DNA of 36,898 nt from positions 1-36,898 of the forward strand of contig JAUSCU010000025.1 in assembly GCA_030651065.1 (NCBI GenBank), given 5' to 3'. Every line of letters starts with the position of its first letter. Position 1 is the first letter of the stretch. The position numbers and the translations under genes are program-made. The DNA comes from Candidatus Omnitrophota bacterium. GTDB lineage: Bacteria; Omnitrophota; Gorgyraeia; 1-14-0-20-64-10. Below, one piece after another: positions 25,531-31,975 of the stretch. The notes beneath the pieces are model-generated. The model made no database searches. It was not told the origin of the DNA and saw nothing but the letters and a program-made list of their open reading frames with translations.

Positions 25531-25837
25531 GAAGCTTCCGGGTTTTTTCCGCGCGGCTCCACCCTTTGATCTCGGCTTCCCGCTTCAAGGCGGAACTTCG
25601 GGTGGACTGCGCTTCCCGGAAAACCAGCCGGACCGGTTTCCGGGAGCGAGTGTAGGCGCCCCCCTTTCCGGCGTTGTGGGTTTTGATCCGGCGGCCCAAA
25701 TCGGTCGTGATGCCGGTGTAAATCGATCCGTCGCGGCACCGGACCGCGTAAACGAACCAACGGGAAGGGGCTGCTTTTTTAAGCTTCAAGGGAGTGAAAC
25801 GGGCCAAACTGTCGAGAGTATTGTACCAACCGCGCAT
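25487..25837 (-). CDS. GIY-YIG family protein
   Basis: About 116 residues from an ATG at 25837. The GIY-YIG core is WFVYAVRCRDGSIYTGITTDLGRRIKTHN, given here as VYAVRC then GSIYTGITTDLGRRI, followed by GAYTRSRKPVRLVF and ALKREAEIKGWSRAEK with the active-site Arg and Glu. This small stand-alone group (UPF0213-like) has no settled role; nuclease activity is possible. The start is uncertain because no ribosome site precedes the ATG; a TTG 25 codons in is an alternative. It marks the end of the G+C-rich core sequence before the unusual cluster. Confidence 0.8.
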   Translation of the reverse strand: MRGWYNTLDSLARFTPLKLKKAAPSRWFVYAVRCRDGSIYTGITTDLGRRIKTHNAGKGGAYTRSRKPVRLVFREAQSTRSSALKREAEIKGWSRAEKTRKLLKGRSGRSPAGTAR

Positions 25838-25853
25838 GCTAAAATAAAAACGA

Positions 25854-26129
25854 ATGAATGGAAAACCTAAAAAAATAGGCCGGTCGCCGAACATAAGCTC
25901 CCATGAAACCCCCGGAGGATCGGTTATCCTCTCTCATGAAACGGGTAATCTCTTTTCACTCAATGTCACTGGAACGGAGATTTGGGATCACTGCAGAGAA
26001 GAGCGCTCTATCGATGAGATCGTATCGTTTATGAGCCAAAAATATGGCCTCCAAACAGAGGCTTTCCGGACCGAAATCTTGTCTTACGTGGAACAGCTGC
26101 AGCAGGCGGGTTTCTTCAGAATGCTCTGA
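25854..26129 (+). CDS. PqqD-type peptide-recognition protein, copy 1
   Basis: 91 residues. Core pattern: LSHETGNLFSLNVTGTEIWDHC then a helical part with DEIVSFMSQKYGLQTEAFRTE and YVEQLQQAGF, which is the three-strand, three-helix PqqD/RRE fold that binds leader peptides in RiPP pathways. The first strand is preceded by a basic tail. It lies four bases ahead of the signal-peptidase fusion gene and is probably translated with it. A second, divergent PqqD-type gene is at 31706-31975. No strong ribosome site is seen; the leader is A-rich. Confidence 0.82.
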   Translation: MNGKPKKIGRSPNISSHETPGGSVILSHETGNLFSLNVTGTEIWDHCREERSIDEIVSFMSQKYGLQTEAFRTEILSYVEQLQQAGFFRML

Positions 26130-26133
26130 GTCG

Positions 26134-27189
26134 ATGGACGCGAACCCCGTTATCCCAAAGTTGATTCGAGCCGCCCTTGAGAAGGAACCTTGCCTGAAGA
26201 TTTCCTCCACCGGCACAAGCATGCTGCCCACGATCCGCCCCGGCCAGACAATCTGGATTGCTCGAGTTCGGCCCGAAGAAATCCGGCCCGGAGATATCAT
26301 TTTGATCCAGAGCTCTTCGTCCTTGGTCCTCCACCGGCTCCACCGTATCGAAAAAAGAGAGGGCGCTTCGCCTGTTTTTATCACGAGCGGGGACGCCTCG
26401 GGAAAGCTGGATACCCCCTGCCGAGCCGAATCCATTCTGGCAAAAGTCATCAAGATTCAGGAGGATTCGGGAAGCGGTTTCCTGGATAAATTTTCCAATG
26501 GGTTTATCCGTTCTTACGAAAACCTCTTCGCTTTTCCATACCGGACCTATCAACGGTGTGTAGGAAAACAATGGTACGGCCTCCTTCACCGCACCGTCCG
26601 AAAAGTGTCGGGCGGACGTCCGGTGGCAGCCCCGCTGATGGCCCTTTTCCCAATGGGTTCCCGAGCCATGGCGTTGGTTCCCCTAAGGAGGGCCCTTCGA
26701 AGGAAAGCGGCTTCGCTCCATCGTTTTCTGCCGGGAGGAACCGTTGAAAAACGGGGAACGCCGGACTCCGTCGAGCCGATCCTCGAACTGTGGAACCGCT
26801 CCGTTCCCCATCCCTCCGGCGAAAGCGCAGACAACCTGAAAAAGGAGTTCCTTGCGGCTGATCTTCCCGGGCAAAACTCATTCTGTTTTACTTTTACACG
26901 GCACGGAAAGACGCTGGGATTCCTGTCGGGATACGGGAGTTCTATTCAAGCCATTGCCGTGGATCCTGATTTTCGAAGAAAAGGCATCGGCTCCGCATTG
27001 CTGGAGGCGCTGTTGAAAGAGGCCCGGCGGCGAGGGGTTCGACAACTGGTCGTCTCGAGAAATCAGGGTATTTTCCCTAAGGTGGAGTTTTCAAAGTATG
27101 AGTCTGTGGTGCTTTTCTTTTCACGATGGGGATTCTCCGTTGAAACGACCTGGGAGGGACAGCTTGTCTGCCTGAGGTTTGCGTTATGA
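26134..27189 (+). CDS. ER-type signal peptidase I-like domain fused to a GNAT acetyltransferase
   Basis: 351 residues. The N-terminal domain (about 8-105) has signal-peptidase motifs: Ser29 in STGTSMLPTIRPG, RPGDIILI, His67 in VLHRLHRI where bacterial enzymes have Lys, and FITSGDASGKLD with Asp93. Ser/His/Asp is the SipW/Sec11 arrangement. No clear membrane helix is seen, unlike most S26 enzymes. After a basic linker, residues about 245-351 form a GNAT domain with IQAIAVDPDFRRKGIGSALL as acetyl-CoA site, and an end WEGQLVCLRFAL. The ATG at 26134 is preferred over an open frame that overlaps PqqD. The stop overlaps the next start (ATGA). A leader-cutting protease plus acetyltransferase in a peptide-modification cluster is a reasonable inference, not shown. 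Confidence 0.75.
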   Translation: MDANPVIPKLIRAALEKEPCLKISSTGTSMLPTIRPGQTIWIARVRPEEIRPGDIILIQSSSSLVLHRLHRIEKREGASPVFITSGDASGKLDTPCRAESILAKVIKIQEDSGSGFLDKFSNGFIRSYENLFAFPYRTYQRCVGKQWYGLLHRTVRKVSGGRPVAAPLMALFPMGSRAMALVPLRRALRRKAASLHRFLPGGTVEKRGTPDSVEPILELWNRSVPHPSGESADNLKKEFLAADLPGQNSFCFTFTRHGKTLGFLSGYGSSIQAIAVDPDFRRKGIGSALLEALLKEARRRGVRQLVVSRNQGIFPKVEFSKYESVVLFFSRWGFSVETTWEGQLVCLRFAL

Positions 27190-28406
27190 AACTGCCGCTC
27201 TCCCTCCTCGTTCTTACGCTGAATGAGGCCAAAACGCTTCCCTTCTGTCTCGCGCCGCTGAAAGACCATGTTTCGGAGATCCTGGTCTGCGACACCGGAT
27301 CGGCGGACGGGACCCCTCGCATTGCAAAGCGGCATGGCGCAACCGTTTTTTTTCGACCGCCCGTGAAAGACGGCCGGCTGGACAGGGCGAGGAATTTCCT
27401 GATTGAGAAGGCCGCGCAGCCGTGGATTTTGTTTATTGACGCGGATGAGCAAATCGCTCGAAAGAGCATCCCCTTGCTCAGAGCTCTGATCCTGCGTCCA
27501 AAAGCGGACACCTATTATTTTCCGAGAAGAAATTATTCCGATACCCTTCCCGTTTTGTATGAATGGCATCCCTGCCGCCGGGAATATCCGCGGGAAGAGC
27601 GATTTTCCCGTTGTCACGGTTATTATGAAACGCCCCGGATCTGCCTTTTCAGAAATCAACCCCGGCTTCGCTATGAAGTTCCGGTTCATGATTCGCTCCT
27701 GCCTGCCATACAACGCCACGGCATTTGCATTCAACCGGCCGATCTGCCGATTCACCATTTTGAGTTTCACAAAGGAATGGGGCATCACATCGAGAAACAC
27801 CGGTTCTACGCGAAAATCCTCAAAAGGCTCATCCGCCGCGTCCCCGCATACACCCCCGCCTATTTTTCCGTTGTTCGCGATCTGATAGCCAGCGGCTCCA
27901 ATCCCAAGGAAACACTCCGCTTCGCGCAGCGCCTGACGGCGAAAGCTTCGCACTCGGACGACGCCTGGACATTACGGGGGGTCGTCGAAATGGAAGCTGG
28001 GCGATACCTGGAAGCGGAAGCTCATTTTAAAAAAGCCATCCGGCTTGAAAAATCCGCCCGGAACCTGTGCTTACTCGGCTGGCTTTATCTGAAAAAGGGG
28101 GATTATTCGTTATCCGAGAAAATCCTGAAGGAATCGCTTGGAAAATCGCCTCTCCAACCGCTCACCTTGAATCTGTTGGGAATCGCGCGGGAAAGGACGG
28201 GGGAAATAAAAAAAGCGCTCCGCTCTTTTTCAGAAGCCGGCAGGATCCATCCCGGCTACGCCGAGAGCTTTTATAATCAGGCCGTGATCCGGGGGCGTTT
28301 AGGGGACCTGCGCGGGTCGAGAAAGAATTACGAGAGGTCGCGTCAGCTCTTTTCGGCGATGAGGATGTGGCGCATCGAGTCGGGCGTCGGCGGATCGGCA
28401 TCGTAG
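27186..28406 (+). CDS. GT2 glycosyltransferase with C-terminal TPR repeats, copy 1
   Basis: 406 residues. GT-A fold N-terminus: LSLLVLTLNEAKTLPFCL, CDTGSADGT, and the metal-binding D85-A-D87 in ILFIDADEQI. Several Cys/His/Arg-rich segments follow (EWHPCRREYPREERFSRCHGYYET region). From about residue 255, TPR-like repeats are visible (DDAWTLRGVVEMEAGRYLEAEAHFKKAIRLEKSA, seen in parts). A GT2 domain plus TPR tail is the architecture of SunS, the S-glycosyltransferase of the glycocin sublancin. Start ATG overlaps the upstream stop (ATGA). The 3' end overlaps the convergent methyltransferase by 64 bases. Target: a precursor peptide or a glycan, unproven. Confidence 0.82.
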   Translation: MKLPLSLLVLTLNEAKTLPFCLAPLKDHVSEILVCDTGSADGTPRIAKRHGATVFFRPPVKDGRLDRARNFLIEKAAQPWILFIDADEQIARKSIPLLRALILRPKADTYYFPRRNYSDTLPVLYEWHPCRREYPREERFSRCHGYYETPRICLFRNQPRLRYEVPVHDSLLPAIQRHGICIQPADLPIHHFEFHKGMGHHIEKHRFYAKILKRLIRRVPAYTPAYFSVVRDLIASGSNPKETLRFAQRLTAKASHSDDAWTLRGVVEMEAGRYLEAEAHFKKAIRLEKSARNLCLLGWLYLKKGDYSLSEKILKESLGKSPLQPLTLNLLGIARERTGEIKKALRSFSEAGRIHPGYAESFYNQAVIRGRLGDLRGSRKNYERSRQLFSAMRMWRIESGVGGSAS

Positions 28407-29158
28407 TTTCCGCAGACCTGCTTGAGCGCGAGGCCAGCTTTTCGAAACATCGCTTCAAGTTCTTCAACGGCGTAGATTCGAATAGAAAACGAGAACTCCT
28501 TGCGTTTCCCGTTCTTTAAAATTCTAATTCTCTTCTGGACGTTGCGCCCCGTGGCGGGGTCAAATTGTCTTTCCACGAGGACCGCCGAACCATCGGAAAA
28601 TTGCTGCCAGTCCTTTACCTTCTCGCGGTAGGTACGGGCGATGTAGTCCCGGTTCATGATGTCGAGCACGAACCTGCCACCCCGCTTCAACGCCTTCGCT
28701 GTTTGATCAAGGGTTTTTTGATCTTCTTCATCGCTTTCCAGGCAACCGAAAGCACTAAAGAGGTTCAGCGCGACATCGAACGTGTCCTCGAAAGGAATCT
28801 CGCGCATGTCTCCCCTGACCCAACGCACAGAAACCTCGGCACGGTTTGCCGCTTTTTTCGCTTCGTCGAGGAAAAACGAGTTAAGGTCCTGTCCGGTGAC
28901 ATGGTAGCTGCGGCGCGCCAACTCGATCGAATGGCGCCCGTGGCCGCAGGGGCAATCCAAGATTTCATCGCCTCGCTTGAGCGCGAGCGTCTTTTCAAGA
29001 AAATCAATCTCCGCGAGAGTTCTCTCCGGCGTGAGATCGTATACGTACTCTTTCAGATAATGGGGGCCGAAAAATCCGGCCTTTTCACTGTACCAGGGGG
29101 CTTGAAACGGATGAACACGCGCAATCGCAGACCTAACAGCTTGCCGCAGGGGCAACAA
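28343..29158 (-). CDS. Class I SAM-dependent methyltransferase, intact copy
   Basis: 271 residues. SAM-binding motif I ILDCPCGHGRHSIELA, acidic end of strand 2 in TGQDLNSFFL, motif II RGDMREIPF and post motif FDVALNLFSAFGCL, then a C-terminal region with LVERQFDPATGRNVQKRIRI. The start is a TTG at 29158, 21 bases after the stop of the upstream precursor gene, so both are likely one transcript. In peptide pathways such enzymes methylate side chains or termini; small-molecule targets cannot be excluded. A paralogue at 30648-31472 has the same architecture but an internal stop. Confidence 0.82.
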   Translation of the reverse strand: MLPLRQAVRSAIARVHPFQAPWYSEKAGFFGPHYLKEYVYDLTPERTLAEIDFLEKTLALKRGDEILDCPCGHGRHSIELARRSYHVTGQDLNSFFLDEAKKAANRAEVSVRWVRGDMREIPFEDTFDVALNLFSAFGCLESDEEDQKTLDQTAKALKRGGRFVLDIMNRDYIARTYREKVKDWQQFSDGSAVLVERQFDPATGRNVQKRIRILKNGKRKEFSFSIRIYAVEELEAMFRKAGLALKQVCGNYDADPPTPDSMRHILIAEKS

Positions 29159-29179
29159 GAACCCTTTTGGGCCGCTCTC

Positions 29180-29293
29180 TTAGGTGGCTGAAGAAACCAT
29201 GAAACGGATATTCCCCTCGCGAGTCGCCTTGGGCGGCTCGTAGACCGCTTTCTTATCCGAACCGGATTGTTTTGAGGCTTTCTTGTTCTTCAT
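29180..29293 (-). CDS. Candidate RiPP precursor peptide 1 (37 aa)
   Basis: 37 residues, missed by usual length cut-offs. A Lys-rich, Ser-containing front (MKNKKASKQSGSDKK) leads to YEPPKATREGNIRFMVSSAT at the C-terminus. Tyr18, Pro21 and Gly27 reproduce the Tyr-x2-Pro-x5-Gly spacing of lasso-peptide leaders, which PqqD-type proteins bind. Only ten residues follow the Gly. AAGGAGGG lies five bases before the ATG, an unusually strong site. The methyltransferase follows by 21 bases. A paralogue at 31517-31651 shares YEPP and EGNIR-x-M. A short core or a function as a modified leader-like peptide are both possible. Confidence 0.72.
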   Translation of the reverse strand: MKNKKASKQSGSDKKAVYEPPKATREGNIRFMVSSAT

Positions 29294-29322
29294 GGAGTCC
29301 CTCCTTTTTATCCTTCAACGTT

Positions 29323-29412
29323 TTACAGCGCTACTCTATAAAAGATATCATAGATATGACACTCTGGGAAAATTAACTGACCTTTTTCTTGGAGCTGGTT
29401 TTTATTCTTCAC
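29323..29412 (-). pseudogene. Remnant of a PqqD-type gene
   Basis: A 29-codon frame starting GTG encodes MKNKNQLQEKGQLIF and then unrelated residues. Against the intact PqqD gene at 31975 it keeps MKNK at residues 1-4 and KG-x-L at 10-13 in register, and the GTG lies in the same TTCACGCTTTT context. The rest of the domain is missing. Its place ahead of precursor 1 corresponds exactly to that of the intact PqqD ahead of precursor 2. Confidence 0.5.
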
Positions 29413-29446
29413 GCTTTTGCACAGCTTTCATAATATAGGGCATCCT
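29409..29446 (-). pseudogene. Remnant of the HprK-like gene 3' end
   Basis: On the minus strand the bases encode MPYIMKAVQK, matching the IPDMVKAVEK end of the intact kinase gene at 31972, with about two thirds of bases identical and one base lost before the stop. The remnant meets the GNAT-gene remnant within three bases, at 29444-29446. Confidence 0.5.
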
Positions 29447-29484
29447 GGGAGGGACAGCTCGTCTGTCTGAGGTTTGCGTTGTGA
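29446..29484 (+). pseudogene. Remnant of the GNAT-fusion gene 3' end
   Basis: The last 13 codons (WEGQLVCLRFAL and stop) of the gene at 26134-27189 recur here without the rest of the gene. The three base differences are all synonymous. The stop overlaps the GTG of the second glycosyltransferase just as in copy 1. Confidence 0.75.
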
Positions 29485-30692
29485 AACTGCCGCTCTCCCT
29501 CCTCGTTCTTACGCTGAATGAGGCCAAAACGCTTCCCTCCTGTCTCGCGCCGCTGAAAGACCATGTTTCGGAGATCCTGGTCTGCGACACCGGATCCACG
29601 GATGGAACCCCTCGAATCGCGAAACAGCTCGGCGCGACCGTTTACTTTAAACCACCCCTAAAGAACGGGCAGTTCCATCAGATCAGAAACTTTTTGCTAA
29701 AAAAAGCCGCGCACCCCTGGATTCTGTTTATTGACGCGGATGAGCGAATTGCCCAAAAAGACATTCCTTCTCTCAAAGAACTAATCTTGCGTCCAAAAGC
29801 GGATGTCTATTCCTTTACAAGACGAAATTACTCCAATCTGCTTCCCTTCCTGTATGAATGGCATCCGTGCCGCGGAGAATACCGAAAGGAAGAGCTGTTT
29901 TCCCGCTGCCACGGTTATTATGAAACATCCCGGATATGCCTTTTCAGGAACATCCCTCAACTCCGTTACGAACTTCCAATCCACGAAACGCTAGCGCTTT
30001 CCATACAACACACCGGCATTCGCATTCAATCGGCCGCTTTCCGAATTCACCATTTTGAATTTCGTAAAGGGGTGGCGCATCACCTTAAAAAACACCGTTT
30101 CTACGCGAAAATCCTTAAGAAGTCGGCTCATCGTTTGCCCGAATACACGCCGGCCTATCTTTCCCTGGTCAGCGATTTGATGGCCTGCGGCGGCTCGGCC
30201 AAAGAAACAATCCATTTCGCCCGGCGGTTGACTACACAAGTTCCATGGTCGGACACCGCTTGGAACCTAAGGGGCGTCGCAGAAATGGAAGCCGGCCGGC
30301 ATAGGGAATCGGAATTGCATTTCAAAAAAGCGATCCAACTAAAAAAATCGGCCCGAAACCTGTGCTTGCTTGGTTGGCTCTACCTGAAGAAAAGAGATTA
30401 TTCATTATCTAAAAAAATGCTGAAAGAATCTCTCGGAAAATCGCCTTCCCAGCCCCTTACTTTGAACCTGCTGGGGATCGCTCACGAAAGGACCGGGGTG
30501 ATGCGCGAAGCTCTTCGTTTTTTCTCGGAAGCCGGACGGATCCATCCCGGCTACGCCGAGAGTTTTTACAATCAAGCGGTGGTCCAGGGACGTTTAGGAG
30601 ACCTGCGCCGCTCAAAACAAAATTTCAACCGAGCGCGCCGGCTTATGTCAGCTTTTATCGGCGACGACGATGCAGCGCAGAGAGTCCGCTGA
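29481..30692 (+). CDS. GT2 glycosyltransferase with C-terminal TPR repeats, copy 2
   Basis: 403 residues, a paralogue of the gene at 27186 and colinear with it along its whole length. The same LSLLVLTLNEAKTLPSCL start, CDTGSTDGT and IDADERI metal site are kept, as are the TPR repeats (LNLLGIAHERTGVM, HPGYAESFYNQAVVQGRLGDL). The start codon has become GTG. The middle of the chain differs most (FKPPLKNGQFHQIRN), which might reflect a changed acceptor. The frame is intact, so this copy is probably active although its neighbouring methyltransferase is not. It overlaps that convergent gene by 45 bases. Confidence 0.82.
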   Translation: MKLPLSLLVLTLNEAKTLPSCLAPLKDHVSEILVCDTGSTDGTPRIAKQLGATVYFKPPLKNGQFHQIRNFLLKKAAHPWILFIDADERIAQKDIPSLKELILRPKADVYSFTRRNYSNLLPFLYEWHPCRGEYRKEELFSRCHGYYETSRICLFRNIPQLRYELPIHETLALSIQHTGIRIQSAAFRIHHFEFRKGVAHHLKKHRFYAKILKKSAHRLPEYTPAYLSLVSDLMACGGSAKETIHFARRLTTQVPWSDTAWNLRGVAEMEAGRHRESELHFKKAIQLKKSARNLCLLGWLYLKKRDYSLSKKMLKESLGKSPSQPLTLNLLGIAHERTGVMREALRFFSEAGRIHPGYAESFYNQAVVQGRLGDLRRSKQNFNRARRLMSAFIGDDDAAQRVR

Positions 30693-31472
30693 GAGGGGAT
30701 CGGCATTGTGGCTTCCATACATCTTCTTAATCGTCAGCCCGGCTTTGCGCAACATTCCCGCAAGCTCCTCAACGGTATAGACGCGAATGAATAACGAGAA
30801 TTCTTCGCGATGGCCGTCTTTGCGAATCCTGATTCGCCTCTGAAGATTGCGTCCGGTCGCGCGGTCAAACTGCCTTTCAACCATAACCGCTGAGCCGTCG
30901 GAAAACTGTTACCAGTCCTTCACTTTCTCACCGTAGGCGCGGACAACATATTCCCGGTTCATGGTGTCGAGCATGAATTTGCCGCTGCGTTTCAGCGCCT
31001 TTCCTACTCGATCGAGAGCATTCTGATCCTCCTCGTCGTTCTCCAAGCAGCCAAAAGTGCTGAAGAGGTTCAGCGCAATATCGAACTTGTCCTCGAAAGG
31101 AATTTCGCGCATATCGCGCTTGATCCAACGCACCGAAACCTGAGCGCGCTGGGCGGCATTCCGCGCTTCGCGAAGAAAAAACGAGCTAATGTCCTGTCCG
31201 GTGACCTGATAGCCGCGCCGCGCTAATTCAATCGAGTGGCGCCCGTGACCGCAGGGGCAATCCAAAATCTCAGCGCCCGGTTTGAGCGCGAGCGCCTTTT
31301 CGAGAAAATCAATCTCTGCCAGAGTTTTTTTGGGCGCGATATCGTACGCGAATTCTTTCAGATAGTCCGGGCTGTAAAAACCGGCTTTTTCGCTGTACCA
31401 CGGAACTTGAAGGGATTCCTGCCTTGCAGCATAAATGAGGGCGCGCATCCGGGTAACGACAGGCCTAACCAC
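30648..31472 (-). pseudogene. Class I methyltransferase, second copy, broken by one nonsense codon
   Basis: Two frames in the same phase (31472 to 30909 and on to 30648) together match the intact methyltransferase from end to end. After EKVKDW a TAA (30911-30909) replaces the CAG of the intact copy, and the match then resumes with QFSDGSAVMVERQFD. No other disruption is seen, and SAM motif ILDCPCGHGRHS is intact. The lesion removes the last 87 or so residues, so the first part is unlikely to be a working enzyme. It may be a recent loss, a strain variant or a sequencing error. It follows precursor 2 by 44 bases. Confidence 0.8.
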
Positions 31473-31516
31473 CCGTTTGGCAATGCCGATAATTCCTTTA
31501 ATGGGAGAGACTGCTA

Positions 31517-31651
31517 TTAATAAATAGCTGCAATCATCTGGCGGATGTTTCCCTCCAGGGTCATGCGGGGAGGTTCATAGGAAGCTTGCTTGCCTGAATC
31601 CGCCGGGCGATCTGAAACCGATTTACCCTGAAGTTTTCTCTTTTTGTTCAT
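31517..31651 (-). CDS. Candidate RiPP precursor peptide 2 (44 aa)
   Basis: 44 residues: a basic, Ser/Asp/Gln-rich front (MNKKRKLQGKSVSDRPADSG) and the C-terminus YEPPRMTLEGNIRQMIAAIY. Tyr25, Pro28 and Gly34 keep the Tyr-x2-Pro-x5-Gly spacing, with Met two after Pro where lasso leaders have Leu. EGNIR and the Met two residues later are shared with precursor 1; the last residues differ. GGAGGG lies eight bases ahead of the ATG. It is 54 bases downstream of PqqD copy 2 on the same strand, so the recognition protein and its presumed client share an operon. Confidence 0.72.
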   Translation of the reverse strand: MNKKRKLQGKSVSDRPADSGKQASYEPPRMTLEGNIRQMIAAIY

Positions 31652-31705
31652 ATTCGCATCCCTCCGTCTTCTAGTGAATTATGCCATAAAAATTCCCCAG
31701 GCTAT

Positions 31706-31975
31706 TCAAAGGAATCGAACGAATCTCTCTCTCCGAAGTTCTTCAAAATATTGCTCGACATCCATGGCGGCTTGCTCGCGAGGAATTCCATATTTTTCAG
31801 AAAAACGACCGGCGATCTCGCTGAGCAATCTTTTTCCGTCCATTTCCTTCCATAGATACCCACCGGCTTTGTTCAAAAAACGATAGTTGCCATTTTCAAC
31901 ATCCAGAATGATCCCCTCTTTCCATTTGGACTTAAAAAGAACGCCTTTGGCTGGTGCCGGTCTCTTGTTTTTCAC
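31706..31975 (-). CDS. PqqD-type peptide-recognition protein, copy 2
   Basis: 89 residues with the PqqD/RRE pattern: ILDVENGNYRFLNKAGGYLWKEM as strands 2-3 and first helix, then LLSEIAGRFSEKYGIPREQAAMDVEQYFEELRRERFV as the later helices, read in parts. Only distantly similar to copy 1, so the two may serve different partners. Start GTG at 31975 overlaps the kinase stop (GTGA). Directly downstream lies precursor 2. Its expected role is to hold the leader's YEPP segment for the modifying enzymes. Confidence 0.85.
   Translation of the reverse strand: MKNKRPAPAKGVLFKSKWKEGIILDVENGNYRFLNKAGGYLWKEMDGKRLLSEIAGRFSEKYGIPREQAAMDVEQYFEELRRERFVRFL

Larger units (their letters stand above)
27149..31700. 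repeat. Collapsed tandem duplication of about 2.3 kb
   Basis: Sequence from 27149 onward is repeated from 29444 onward at an offset of 2295 bases, starting with the last 13 codons of the GNAT gene and continuing through the glycosyltransferase, methyltransferase and precursor genes. The first 130 or so bases are nearly identical; divergence then rises, so the copies are not recent. The right ends differ by gene remnants described separately. Confidence 0.75.

Noticed and set aside
25800-25853. A left-hand copy of the tRNA-Gln 18-base repeat.
   Set aside because: Read directly on both strands; no match to the repeat was seen near the left edge of the cluster.
29402-29599. A 65-residue minus-strand open frame.
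   Set aside because: Most of it is antisense to the second glycosyltransferase; only its last codons match the kinase end and are reported as a remnant.
30648-31472. Two separate short genes in place of one methyltransferase.
   Set aside because: Both halves are in the same frame and align end to end with the intact paralogue, so a nonsense codon is the simpler reading.
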